From JAXMCI01 sp046349435 (GTDB lineage: Bacteria; Pseudomonadota; Alphaproteobacteria; Dongiales; Dongiaceae): a DNA stretch of 51,546 bases. The DNA is taken from assembly GCA_046349435.1 (NCBI GenBank), contig JAXMCI010000049.1, positions 1-51,546 of the forward strand, given 5' to 3'. Below the pieces are notes generated by a model. The model was not told where the DNA came from, ran no database searches, and was given only the letters and a program-made list of their open reading frames with translations. The translations under genes and the position numbers were made by a program. Shown here one piece after another: positions 1 to 9,258 of the stretch (the first letter of the stretch is position 1; each line of letters begins with the position of its first letter).

Positions 1-1538
1 TTCTCCGCCCAGGACAGCGCCTCGGCAGGGCGCCCGGCGAAGAAGTGCGCCAGGCCGACGGCGAACTGCATGGCGAAGACCTGGGTGTCGTGGGGGCTGA
101 GGCGCAGCGCACGGGTGGCATGGTCGATCGCCGCCTCGGACTCGCCGGAGAACGCCCGCAGCAGCGCGCCCGAGAGCCACGCCCAGGCGAGGTTCGGGTT
201 GAGGGCGAGCGCCCGCTCGATGCTGGCGCCGCCGCCCTCGAAGTCGCCGGCGACGAAGACCAGGGCGGCACCGGCCGAGCACAGGGCGAAGGCGTCGTCG
301 CGGCCGAGCTCGACGGCGCGCCGGCCGAGCCGCAGCGTCTCGGCCGTCTCGCGGGCGCGGTCGGTCACCCAGTCGCTCGACCTGCGCTGCGAGTAGGCGC
401 GCGCCGCCATGGCGTAGGCCACGGCATAGCCGGGATCGAGCTCGATCGCCTTGTAGAACATGGCGAGCGCCTCCTCGTTGGCCTCGCGCGTCCAGCGGTG
501 GAAGGCGGCCATGCCGCGCAGGCAGTAGTCGTAGGCGTCGAGGCTTTCGGTCGGCTTGCGCCGCACCCGCTCGATCTCGGCCTGCTCCAGCCGCGGCTGG
601 ATGGCGCCGACGACGCTGCCCGTCACCCGGTCCTGCAGGTCGAAGATGTCCTCGAGCTCGCCGTCGAAATGGTCGGCCCAGAGATGCGCGCCGCTGGCCG
701 CCTCGATCAGCTGGCCGGTGATGCGGACCCGGTTGCCCGCCTTGCGCACGCTGCCTTCGAGGATGTAGCGCACGCCGAGCTCCCGCCCGACCTGCCGCAC
801 GTCGACGCTGCGGCCCTTGTAGGCGAAGCTCGAGTTGCGGGCGATGACGAACAGCCAGCGCATCCGCGACAGCGCCGTGATGATGTCCTCGACGATGCCG
901 TCGGCGAAGTAGTCCTGCCCGGGATCGCCGCTCATGTTCTGGAACGGCAGCACGGCGATCGAGGGCCGGTCGGGCAAGGCCAGCGCGGGCGGCGGCGCCT
1001 TCGGCGCCTCGCCGGGCCGCAGCCGGTAGACGCGCACCGGCCAGGCGATGTTCTTGAGCGCCTGCTCGCCGAGATCCTCGAAGGCGAGGTCGAGCTTGCC
1101 GCGGGCATCCTCCTGGACGCGGGCGGAGACGCAGATCCCGCCCGGCTCGGCGAGAGCCTCGAGCCGGGCCGCGACGTTGACGCCGTCGCCGTAGAGGTCG
1201 CCGGCCTCGACGATGACGTCGCCGACGTTGATCCCGATGCGCAGCACGATCGCCCGGTCGGGCGCCAGCCCGGCGTTCAGTCCCGCCATGCCCTGCTGGA
1301 TCGCCACGGCGCAGCGCAGCGCGTCGACGACGCTGGCGAACTCCACCAGCAGCCCGTCGCCGGTGGTCTTGACCAGGCGTCCGTGATGGGCGTCGATCTG
1401 CGGGTCGAGCAGCTGCTGCCGCGCGGTCTTCAGCCGCGACAGCGTGCCTTCCTCGTCGGCGCCCATCAGCCGGCTGTAGCCGGCGACGTCGGCCGCCAGG
1501 ATCGCCGCGAGACGCCGCTCCAGCCGCTCGCCAGGCAA
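1..1538 (-). CDS. Class III adenylate cyclase with TolB-like and TPR regions (C-terminus beyond window)
   Basis: The N-terminus is a class III nucleotide cyclase domain: a metal-binding Asp in LAADVAGYSRLMG (about residue 17), a second one in KTTGDGLLVEF, then GINVGDV and NVAARLEALA. It should make cAMP in the cytosol. A linker leads to a TolB-like segment (RPSIAVLPFQNMSGDP), and the rest is helical TPR repeats such as AIELDPGYAVAYAMAARAY and ALALNPNLAWAWLSGALL. This cyclase/TolB/TPR layout is common in alphaproteobacteria. I chose TTG at 1538 because a GGAGGGGAGGG ribosome-binding site lies six bases upstream and the cyclase domain begins at once; no ATG fits. It follows the molybdopterin oxidoreductase by 26 bases. 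The gene runs off the left edge after about 512 residues, inside the TPR region. The input signal is unknown. Confidence 0.9.
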   Translation of the reverse strand, partial: MPGERLERRLAAILAADVAGYSRLMGADEEGTLSRLKTARQQLLDPQIDAHHGRLVKTTGDGLLVEFASVVDALRCAVAIQQGMAGLNAGLAPDRAIVLRIGINVGDVIVEAGDLYGDGVNVAARLEALAEPGGICVSARVQEDARGKLDLAFEDLGEQALKNIAWPVRVYRLRPGEAPKAPPPALALPDRPSIAVLPFQNMSGDPGQDYFADGIVEDIITALSRMRWLFVIARNSSFAYKGRSVDVRQVGRELGVRYILEGSVRKAGNRVRITGQLIEAASGAHLWADHFDGELEDIFDLQDRVTGSVVGAIQPRLEQAEIERVRRKPTESLDAYDYCLRGMAAFHRWTREANEEALAMFYKAIELDPGYAVAYAMAARAYSQRRSSDWVTDRARETAETLRLGRRAVELGRDDAFALCSAGAALVFVAGDFEGGGASIERALALNPNLAWAWLSGALLRAFSGESEAAIDHATRALRLSPHDTQVFAMQFAVGLAHFFAGRPAEALSWAE

Positions 1539-1564
1539 GACGGGCCCTCCCCTCCGCCGTGACT

Positions 1565-3647
1565 CTACACGGGCGGTCCGCCGGGAACCATGCCGATCGC
1601 GACCGCCGCCGGGGCCGGGGCCGGTGTCACCGTCACCTCGACGCCGTGCACCGCCGAGCTCTCGCCCATGTCCGCCTTGCGGCCGGGATTGAGCCAGTTG
1701 ACGTTGCGGCCGCCGGGCTGCGCCTGCGGCCAGGCGCCCTTGGCCGACAGCGCGACGCCGCGCGGCAGCGACGGGTCGCAGCGCACCGGCAGCACCAGCG
1801 AGCCCGTATCGTTGGCGACCGTGGCGAGCGCGCCCTCGGCGAGGCCGCGGCCGGCCGCGTCCTCGGGATGCAGCAGGATCGCCGGCGGTCCGGCCAGCGC
1901 AGCGATCCGCGGGTCGTTGCCGTAGCTGCTGTTCATCAGCCAGGGCGAGGCCGGCGACAGCAGCCGCAGCAGGCCCGGCGCCGGCCGGGGATCGGCGAGC
2001 GGCCGCGGGGTGCGCGGCTGGCCTTCGGCGGCGGCGCGGGCCGAGGCGATCTCGACCTTGCCGCTCGGCGTCGGGAAGCGGCGGTCGGCGAACTGCACGA
2101 CCGGCTCGGCCGAGGTCATGACGGAGCCGGCGGCGGCGAGCCCCGGCGAAGCCGCCGGCGATCCCGGCCTGGCGCGCCAGCGCGTCCAGCATCGCCGCGT
2201 CGCTCTCGAGCAGCTCCGGCTCGTCATGGCCCATGGCGCGGGCGAGCCGGCGGAAGATCTCCTGGTTGGGCAGCGCCTCGCCCGGCGGCTCGGTCGCCTT
2301 CACCTGCGCCCCGACCGAGAGGTGGAAATAGGGCGACGTCATGTCGTCGAACTCGAGGAAGCTCGCCGCCGGCAGCACGAAGTCGGCGAACCGCGCGGTG
2401 TCGGTCATGAACAGGTCGGCGACCACCAGCAGCAGGTCGTCGCGCGCCAGCCCGCGCCGCAGCCGCTCCTGCTGCGGGTTGGAGGCGGCGATGTTGATGT
2501 TCCAGCAGAACAGCGCCCGCATCCGCGCGGGATCGCCGAGCGCGTCCGCGAGATCCATGTGGCTGAGCTTGCGCGGCGGCTCGCGGCGGAGCCGCGGCGC
2601 GGCGAGGTAGTCCTGGTCGATGCCCTTGCGGCCGCTGCCGTTGAGGTAGCAGAAGCCGCCGCCGCGCCGCCCGAGATTGCCGGTCGCCGCCGGCAGCAGG
2701 GCGCAGGCCCGCATCGCGTTGCCGCCGAGCGGCTGGCGCTGCAGCCCCTGGCCGAGCCAGAGCAGCGCCGGCCCGCCGCCATAGAGCCGCGCCGCCGCGA
2801 CGATCGCCGCCGCCGGCACGCCGGTGACGGCCGCGGCGCGCTCCGGCGTGGTCGCCGCGATGTCGGCCGCGATCTCCGCCCAGCCCAGGACGTGCCGCGA
2901 GATGAAGTCGCGATCGGTCAGCCCCTCCCGCTCCAGCACGTGGAGCAGGGCAAAGGCGAGCACGGCATCGGTGCCGGGAAAGGGCTGCAGATGGAGGTCG
3001 GCGGCCCGCGCGGTCGGCGTCGCGACGGGATCGACCACCACCAGCTTCGCCGGCGTCTCCCGGATCCAGTGCTTGTGGGCGTGCGGCGCCGAGGCGCTCG
3101 GGTTGATTCCCCAGAGCAGCAGGCAGCTCGCCTCGGCCGCGCTGCGCGGATCGAAGCCCTCCAGCGCGGTGCCGTAGAGATAGTCGAGCGCGACCTGGCC
3201 GGCGAGGTTGCAGATGCTGTCCGGCTCGACCTCGCCGGCCCCCAGCCGGTTGAAGAAGCGCAGCGGGAAGCTGCCGGCGATCAGCGAGCAGGTGCCGGTG
3301 TAGTGCGCGTGCCAGAGCGCGGCCGGCCCGGGATCGGCGAGCAGCCCGTGCAGCCGGTCGGCGATCTCGCCGAGCGCCTCGTCCCAGCCGACCGGCTCGA
3401 AGCTCGCCTCGCCCTTGGCGCCGCGGCGGCGCAGCGGCTGCGACAGCCGCAGCGCCGGGTCGCGCCAGGCGCCGTTGTAGGCGATCGCGCACTTGCCGCA
3501 GAGCGCGCCGCGGCTCACCGGATGCTGCGGGTCGCCCAGCACCTTGACGATGCGCTCGCCGCGCTTGATCACCGCGATGCCGCAGCCGTCGTAGCAGTCG
3601 CGCGGGCAGCTGGTGCGCAGGACGGTCGGCGGCGCGCGCTCGCTCAT
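1565..3647 (-). pseudogene. Molybdopterin oxidoreductase, formate-dehydrogenase-like, one frameshift
   Basis: The protein belongs to the DMSO reductase/formate dehydrogenase family of about 690 residues. The N-terminus carries an Fe4S4 ligand pattern (TSCPRDCYDGCG, later GALCGKCAIAYNG), followed by WDEALGEIADRL, WHAHYTGTCS and a molybdopterin dinucleotide-binding C-terminus (FPTPSGKVEIAS, VANDTGSLVLPVRCD). No signal peptide is seen, so it is probably cytoplasmic. The ATG at 3647 has GGAGGGCC upstream and sits 10 bases after the dihydropyrimidinase stop, suggesting co-transcription. The reading frame shifts at the C4 run 2141-2144 (one base too many, in GGFAG|LAAAGS). Upstream of that point the frame is open; downstream the C-terminus resumes in another frame and ends at 1565. 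The substrate is unknown. A true pseudogene cannot be told from a sequencing error here. Confidence 0.8.
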
Positions 3648-3657
3648 CACGGCCCTC

Positions 3658-5073
3658 CTATTCCGGCAGGGCCAGGTCGCGCGGCGGGTTGGGCAGGTCG
3701 CAGGGCTGGAAGCGGCCGCGGCCCGGCTTGCCCACCACCTCGCCGTCGCGCCACACCACCTCGCCGCGCGAGACGGTCACCACCGGCCAGCCCCGCACCC
3801 GCCAGCCCTCATAGGCGGTGTAGTCGGTGTTGTGGTGCAGCATGGCGTTGGTGATGGTGACCTCGCGCTCGGTGTCCCAGATGGCGAGGTCGGCATCGGC
3901 GCCGACCGCGATCGTGCCCTTGCGCGGGTAGAGCCCGTAGATGCGGGCGGCATTGGTCGCGGCGAGTGCCACGAACTGGTTGAGCGTGATCCGCCCCTTG
4001 CCGACGCCCTCGGAGAAGAGCAGCGGCAGGCGGGTCTCGATGCCGGGCACGCCGTTCGGGATCTTGTGGAAGGGGGTGCGCGGCCCGCCGGCGATCTTCT
4101 CGGAATAGCGCCAGGGCGAGTGGTCGGAGGAGAACACCGAGAAGGTGCCGTTGCGCAGCCCGAGCCACAGCCGCTCCTGGTCGGCGGCGGTGCGCGGCGG
4201 CGGGGTGCAGACGTACTTGGCCCCCTCGAGGTCGTGGGTGTCCATGTCGTCCTCGGTGAGGAACAGGTACTGCGGGCAGGTCTCGGCGAAGATCCTGAGG
4301 CCGCGGTCCTGGGCGCTCCTGATCTGCGCCGCGACGTCGCCGGCCGAGACGTGGGTGATCAGGACCGGCACGTCGACCAGCTCGGCCAGCGCGATGGCGC
4401 GGTGCGTCGCCTCGCGCTCGCCGATGATGCTGTGCGCCTTGCCGTGGAACTTCATGCCGGTGCGGCCGGCGGCGAGCAGCTGCTCGGTCAGCCAGCGCAC
4501 GCACTCGTCGTTCTCGGCATGGATCATCACCATGGCGCCCTCGCGGCGCGCGAAGGCGAGCACCTCCAGCACCTCGCGGTCGGACAGCACCAGCTTGTCG
4601 TAGGTCAGGTAGATCTTGATCGAGGTGCAGCCGCCGCGCACCAGGGCCGGCAGCTCCTGCCCCATCACCTGCGGGCTGGGATCGCCGAGGATCAGGTGGA
4701 AGGCGTAGTCGATCACCGCCTTGGGCTCCGCCCGCCGGTGATAGTCCTCGACGATCGGCTGCAGCCGCTGGCCGCGCACCTGCATGGCGAAGGGGATCAC
4801 CGTGGTGTTGCCGCCGCAGGCCGCCGAGATCGTGCCGGAGCGGAAATCGTCGGCCGTCTCCTTGCCCTCCCAGGGCTGCTGGTCCATGTGGCAGTGGCTG
4901 TCGATGCCGCCCGGCACGACCAGCCGGCCGGACGCGTCGATCACCTCGTCGGCGTCCGGCAGCTCGTCGCCGAGCAGCACGATGCGCCCGTCCCGCACGC
5001 CGATGTCGCAGCGGACAGTGTCCGCCGCGGTCGCGACGGTGCCGTTGACGACCTTGAGATCCAGCTTCGCCAT
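3658..5073 (-). CDS. Dihydropyrimidinase / D-hydantoinase
   Basis: This is a cyclic amidohydrolase that opens dihydropyrimidine or hydantoin rings to N-carbamoyl amino acids. The binuclear metal site is complete: HxH at residues 60 and 62 (GGIDSHCHMD), the lysine expected to be carboxylated in SIKIYLTYDK, histidines in MIHAEND and LITHVSAG, and the aspartate in SSDHSPW. Its 471 residues match the family. An in-frame GTG at 5106 exists, but ATG at 5073 has a purine-rich GAGGGCGAGG upstream and starts right at the beta-sandwich strand MAKLDLKVVNG. It lies directly upstream of the molybdopterin oxidoreductase in the same orientation. The exact substrate (hydantoin, dihydrouracil or other cyclic ureide) cannot be told; phenylhydantoinase or allantoinase are less likely alternatives. 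Confidence 0.93.
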   Translation of the reverse strand: MAKLDLKVVNGTVATAADTVRCDIGVRDGRIVLLGDELPDADEVIDASGRLVVPGGIDSHCHMDQQPWEGKETADDFRSGTISAACGGNTTVIPFAMQVRGQRLQPIVEDYHRRAEPKAVIDYAFHLILGDPSPQVMGQELPALVRGGCTSIKIYLTYDKLVLSDREVLEVLAFARREGAMVMIHAENDECVRWLTEQLLAAGRTGMKFHGKAHSIIGEREATHRAIALAELVDVPVLITHVSAGDVAAQIRSAQDRGLRIFAETCPQYLFLTEDDMDTHDLEGAKYVCTPPPRTAADQERLWLGLRNGTFSVFSSDHSPWRYSEKIAGGPRTPFHKIPNGVPGIETRLPLLFSEGVGKGRITLNQFVALAATNAARIYGLYPRKGTIAVGADADLAIWDTEREVTITNAMLHHNTDYTAYEGWRVRGWPVVTVSRGEVVWRDGEVVGKPGRGRFQPCDLPNPPRDLALPE

Positions 5074-5217
5074 GCCCTCGCCCTCTGCCTGAACCCGCGC
5101 TGCCACTGAATCCCTGGATCCGAGGCTAGGGTCAATGCGCAGGCCGGCACAAGAGACCTCGCCGGCAGCGCCTGCGAACCTCTGCGGTTGCCTCAGCCTC
5201 TCCCGGAGGCCGCCGCG

Positions 5218-5230
5218 CAGTGATACACTG
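5218..5230 (+). promoter_or_regulatory. Small palindrome containing an extended -10-like sequence
   Basis: CAGTG-ATA-CACTG is a perfect 5-bp inverted repeat. Inside it, TGATACACT fits an extended -10 box (TGn then TACACT), 29 bases before the start of the small secreted protein gene. It lies in the 185-bp divergent gap between that gene and the dihydropyrimidinase. It could be a promoter, an operator, or chance. Confidence 0.3.
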
Positions 5231-5258
5231 CCGCCGTTCGCTTCCGCGGAGAGCCATC

Positions 5259-5534
5259 ATGCGCACCGCTCTCGCCCTGCCCGCGATCCTGGCCCTCGGC
5301 CTGCTGGCGACTGCCGCGCGTGCCGAAGATGCCGCCCAGCAGGCGGTCTACGCCAGGGGCTTCGCCTTCGGCCTGCTTGGCCACCATGGCGCGCTGCTCG
5401 GCCGCCCCGACTTCGCCAGCGACGCCGACTACGCTGCCTACCTCGCCGGCATCAGGGACGGCTATGCCCGCTTCACCGCGGGCAAGCCGATGGATGCCGG
5501 CAAGCCGGGCGATCCGACCAACTGCGGCACCTGA
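5259..5534 (+). CDS. Small secreted protein of unknown function (91 aa)
   Basis: The first 22 residues form a classical Sec signal peptide, MRTALALPAILALGLLATAA followed by an Ala-x-Ala-type site before EDAAQQ. The mature part of about 69 residues is rich in Ala, Gly, Asp and Tyr (YARGFAFGLLGHHGALLGRP, YLAGIRDGYARF) and has one cysteine near the C-terminus, so it should be periplasmic or secreted. An in-frame ATG at 5220 exists, but ATG at 5259 starts the signal peptide cleanly and follows a GGAGAG ribosome-binding site. It is divergent from the dihydropyrimidinase and convergent with the next gene, leaving only 10 bases between stops. I recognise no family and assign no function. Confidence 0.7.
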   Translation: MRTALALPAILALGLLATAARAEDAAQQAVYARGFAFGLLGHHGALLGRPDFASDADYAAYLAGIRDGYARFTAGKPMDAGKPGDPTNCGT

Positions 5535-5544
5535 GGCGGGCCGG

Positions 5545-6705
5545 TCAGCCCCGGTAGGGGCTGACCATGCGGTAGTAGCGGATCTCGACCGGACGGCCGA
5601 GGAGCTCGTCGCCGCGCTCTTTCAGCACGCGCAGATAGGGCATCTCGAGATGCTCGTCGAGGTCGCGCCTGCTCCGCCAGTTCTCGTAGAACATGAACAG
5701 GTCGGGATCGCTCTCGTCCTGGTGCATGTGGTACTCGATGCAGCCCGGCTCGGCCCGGGTCGGCGCGACGAAGCCCTGCAGGACGGCCTTCAGCGCCTCG
5801 CGCTTGCCCGCCTTGGCGTAGACGATGCCGATGATCGTGCAGCCCGGTTCCATGGCGTCCTCCCCGCGCTCGCCGAGCGAGGCCTCGATGGCCTTGAGGT
5901 GCTCCAGCCCGCGTCGGGCGATCTCGTCGGGATGGAAGGTGCGCGAGGTGAAGCCCGTCTCCATGGTGACGTGGCCGCTGTAGCCGATGTCCTTCAGCGC
6001 CTGCATGAAGCCGACCCAGTCGGTGCTGCCGTCGCCCGGCGCCTTGCGGTCGGTGTCGGCGGCGTGCACGTGGATCAGGTGGGGCGCCATTATGCGGGCG
6101 TAGTCCGCCGCCACGTCCTGCCGATAGAGCACGTGGAAGGTGTCGAACATGACCCCGACATTGGCCTCGCCGCAGGCGTCGCGCAGCTCGAGCGCCTGGT
6201 CGGCGGTGTCGATCAGGTTGCTGTCGGCCGAGGTCGGCTCGTTGACGGCGATGCGGATGCCGCGCGTCTTGGCGTGTCGCGCCACGTCGGTCAGGCAGTC
6301 GAGGCTGTACCCGAAGGCCTCCGACCGCTTGTCCCGTAGATCGCCCAGCCGGGCGACGTAGAGCACGATGCCGGCGCCGAGGTCGGCGGCGAGATCGACC
6401 ACGTCCTTGTAGTGCTGCGCGGTGAAGGCGCGCTCTTCGGCAGCGGCGAGGCCGGGTTGCAGCCGGGGCCGCCACCCGGCGCCGGCAGGCTGACCGGCGT
6501 CAGGTTCTCCGCCGCCATCAGCTGGCGCAGCTCGCGGCGCCGACCGGCGGAGAGATAGGCCGGCCAGGCATGCGGCGCGGCGCAGCCGATCTCGATCCCG
6601 TCATAGCCGATGCGGGCGAGCCGGCGGATCACCTCGTCGAGCGGATAGGGAGGGCAGCCAGACCGGGAAGCTGCCGTAGCACCAGGTGTTGAACGCGTAC
6701 TTCAT
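5545..6705 (-). pseudogene. Sugar phosphate isomerase/epimerase with C-terminal monooxygenase-like domain, frameshifted
   Basis: The N-terminal part is a xylose-isomerase-like TIM barrel: MKYAFNTWCYGSFP, RLARIGYDGIEIG, RIAVNEPTSADSN, VGVMFDTFHV, LIHVHAADTDR, GHVTMETGF. These enzymes interconvert ketose/aldose sugars or inositol derivatives. The last 102 residues form an antibiotic-biosynthesis-monooxygenase-like ferredoxin fold (GIVYAKAGKREALKAVLQGF, GCIEYHMHQDESDPDLFMFY). No stop separates the parts, but an ATG at 5853 preceded by GGGGAGG could start the second as its own gene. Two frame breaks disrupt the barrel, an extra base near 6648-6650 and a missing base near 6438-6446. ATG at 6705 has an AGGGAG site and lies 28 bases after the dehydrogenase stop. 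The indels resemble consensus errors, so the gene may really be intact. Confidence 0.75.
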
Positions 6706-6733
6706 GGTCATTCTCCCTGGGAAGGGGCGCGGC

Positions 6734-7762
6734 TCAGAGGATGAAGACGGCCTTCTCGGTCTCGCGCGCGTCGAAGCGGCGGGAACGCTTCCTCCGCCTG
6801 GTCGAGGGCGAACTCGTGCGTCACCAGCCGGTCGAGCGGCACGCGGCGCTCGCGGATGGTGCGGGCGATCTCGGCATATTCGGCGATGTTGGAAGGTACC
6901 AGGAGCCCATCAGGGTGAGCCGTTGCGGATCAGCCTGCTCGCTCGGCCGGATGGTCGCCTCGCGGGCCTCGCCGATGAAGGCGACCTTGCCGAGCCGCCG
7001 GGTCGCGTCGAGCGCGGCGTTCTGCGCCGCCTGGTTGCCCGAGCAGTCGACCGCGGCGCGTCGACCCCTCGCCGTCGGTGAAGCGCAGGATCTCCGGCAC
7101 CACGGCAGCGGCGTCCGCGCCCAGCACGAGGTCGGCGCCGACGGCGAGCGCGAACTCCCGCCGCGCCGGCAGCGGGTCGACGTCGATCACCCGCGCGCCG
7201 CGCGCCTTGGCCGCCATGATGCCGCTCGAGCCCATCGGCCCAGCCCGAAGATGGCGACGGTGGTGCCGCCGGCCGCGCCCAGCTTCTTCATCGCGCCGTA
7301 GAGCGAGCCGAAGGCGTCGGTCGAGAGCCGCCGCGGCGGCGAAGGTCATGTCGTCGGGGATCGGCAGGCAGTTGCGGCCCGGCAGCCGCATCAGCTCAGC
7401 ATTGCCGCCGTCGACGGTGAAGCCCAGGCACTCCCAGCGCGTGCAGAGATGGAAGTTTCCTTGGCGGCACCAGCCGCATTGCGGCCGCAGCCGATCGCCA
7501 GATAGGCGGCGACCCGGTCGCCCGGCCGGATCGTCGCCACCCCCGGCCCGACCGCCTCGACCACGCCGGCCGGCTCGTGGCCGGTGATCACCTTGCCGGC
7601 GCGGCCGCCCTGGACCACCGCGTCGCCGTAATAGAGGCTGAGGTCGCTGCGGCAGATCGCCGAGGCGCGGATGCGGATGAGCACCTCGCCATGGCCCGGC
7701 TCGGGGTCCGGGAAGTCGCGGACCACGACCTGGCGGTTGCCGGGCAGCAGGACACCTTTCAT
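6734..7762 (-). pseudogene. Zinc-dependent alcohol dehydrogenase (MDR family), many frameshifts
   Basis: This is a medium-chain NAD(P)-dependent dehydrogenase. Readable pieces in order are MKGVLLPGNRQVVVRDFPDP, ASAICRSDLSLYYGD with the catalytic zinc Cys, GHEPAGVVEAVG with GHE, a structural-zinc lobe whose four Cys reappear once one missing base near 7480 is allowed for, the Rossmann segment IFGLGPMGSSGIMAAKARG, and the C-terminus ending AVFIL. At least seven single-base indels are needed (near 7480, 7330, 7239, two in 7063-7078, 6897, 6780), nearly all beside G or C runs, while conserved residues are kept. That pattern favours assembly error over decay. It lies between the 482-residue protein and the epimerase gene, all minus, and probably oxidises the imported sugar or a derived polyol (inference). 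Confidence 0.75.
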
Positions 7763-7781
7763 CGGCGGGCCTCGTCTGTCA

Positions 7782-9230
7782 TCAGAGCGGGTAGTGGCGC
7801 TCGATCGCGCCGGCGGCGGCGACCGCCGGCCTCTCCATGCGCGCCGCCTCGGCGGCGAGGTCGGGGAAGCGGCCATAGGCCGACCAGATGGTCGAGCCGC
7901 TGGGCAGCTCGGGATACTCGTTCTCGCCGTTGGTGCCCCAGTTGACCCAGCCCGACTCCAGCCGCTGCACGATCTGCATGCGCGGGATGGTCCGGTTGAC
8001 GTAGCGCACGAAGGCGTAGCCGGTCTCCGGGCTGTACTCGTAGGTCTTGCGCGCGTCGAGCGGGAAGATGGTCTGCTGCGGCTCGCGGCTGACGTCGACG
8101 AAGTCGCTCGAGTACTTCATGCGGTTGTGCTCGCGGTCGCTCCAGACGATGCGGTTGGCCTCGCGCCAGATCGTCTCGACCTCGCGCTCCAGCACGGCGC
8201 CCTCGAGCGCGCCCTCCATGACGCTGAACAGGCGCCAGTAATTGTCCCAGTGCCAGCTCGCCGGATCCTCGGCGGGATCGATGCCGAGCTTCGCCATGGC
8301 GCGGGCCATCGCCGCCGGCTCGCGCGCCTGCAGCTTGCGGATGCAGTCGAGCAGGATCTCGGCATAGAGGTCGCCGCCGCGCCAGGCGGTGCCGCCGTCA
8401 TGCCGGTAGGTGGAGAGCAGCAGCTTGCCCTTGCCGCTCTCGATCTCGTCGCCGACGGTGATGCGGTTGCGGCAGGGCCGGCCGTCGATCGTCGTCTCGT
8501 AGGGATCGGGCAGGTAGGTGCGCAGGAACCACGGGCTGTCGGCGAAGAAGGTCCAGATCATCTCCAGCCGCTTGCCGCGCAACTCGGGCCGGAGCCCGTC
8601 CGGGATGGTGCCGTGCAGCCGGTAGCGGCAGGCGACCGGGCCCTCGAACAGTGGCTCGACGTCGATCACGAGGTGGGCCGGCGGGTTGACCAGCCCGTTC
8701 TCCGGCGTGAAGAACGGCCCATAGACGCCGCCGAAGGCGTTGTGGCTGCGGTGGATCAGATTGATCCCCTGGCGCTTCTCCTCGAAGTAGCGGATGCCCC
8801 ATTTGGCGCCGCCATGGCCCTCGCCGGTGCCGCGGCAGATCTCGATGAGGTAGGCGCCGGTGTCGAGCCGGCGTACCCCGTCGGCCAGCGTCGGGGCGAG
8901 CTGCCGGATGCCCACGGCCGGCGCCGGCGGCCGCGCGGCATCGGCGAGGTAGAGCTGGTAGCGGGCATGGCCGGTGTCGCCCGGCACGTCGGCCAGCAGG
9001 TAGAGGCTGGCATGGTCGAGCCGGCCGTCGGCGCCGATCCCCCGGGCGATCGCCTGCCAGCGCGCCTCGCGCCCGTCCGGGCCGACCAGCGCCAGCCCGT
9101 CCGGGTGCGGGCGGAAGAGATCGAACACCAGGTCGAGCCGCACCGGCTCGCCGCAGCGGCCGAGCCGCAGCGGATCGACCACCGACACCGGCTGCCGCCA
9201 GCCATAGAAGCTGTCCCACCAGTCCTTCAT
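7782..9230 (-). CDS. Conserved hypothetical protein, 482 aa, in a carbohydrate operon
   Basis: This is an intact 482-residue gene. ATG at 9230 follows GGGGAGGGCAGCG. There is no signal peptide or membrane segment. It is rich in Trp, Tyr and acidic residues with a mostly beta character (VRLDLVFDLFRP, HARYQLYLADAAR, YLIEICRGTGEGHGG, GVYGPFFTPENG, MIWTFFADSPWFLRTYLPDP, WDNYWRLFSVMEG, GWVNWGTNGENEYPELPSGS). It recalls beta-rich carbohydrate-active proteins such as polysaccharide lyase or YetA-like families, but I see no diagnostic catalytic motif and make no firm assignment. It sits between the permease genes and the alcohol dehydrogenase, so a cytosolic enzyme acting on the imported sugar is the likeliest role (inference). 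Confidence 0.85.
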   Translation of the reverse strand: MKDWWDSFYGWRQPVSVVDPLRLGRCGEPVRLDLVFDLFRPHPDGLALVGPDGREARWQAIARGIGADGRLDHASLYLLADVPGDTGHARYQLYLADAARPPAPAVGIRQLAPTLADGVRRLDTGAYLIEICRGTGEGHGGAKWGIRYFEEKRQGINLIHRSHNAFGGVYGPFFTPENGLVNPPAHLVIDVEPLFEGPVACRYRLHGTIPDGLRPELRGKRLEMIWTFFADSPWFLRTYLPDPYETTIDGRPCRNRITVGDEIESGKGKLLLSTYRHDGGTAWRGGDLYAEILLDCIRKLQAREPAAMARAMAKLGIDPAEDPASWHWDNYWRLFSVMEGALEGAVLEREVETIWREANRIVWSDREHNRMKYSSDFVDVSREPQQTIFPLDARKTYEYSPETGYAFVRYVNRTIPRMQIVQRLESGWVNWGTNGENEYPELPSGSTIWSAYGRFPDLAAEAARMERPAVAAAGAIERHYPL

Positions 9231-9258
9231 CGCTGCCCTCCCCCGACTGCGATCGGCC

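Noticed and set aside
45..1562. Open frame of 505 codons on plus opposite the cyclase
   Set aside because: It is an Arg/Ala/Gly-rich antisense shadow typical of high-GC DNA, with no domain, while the minus frame has cyclase and TPR motifs.
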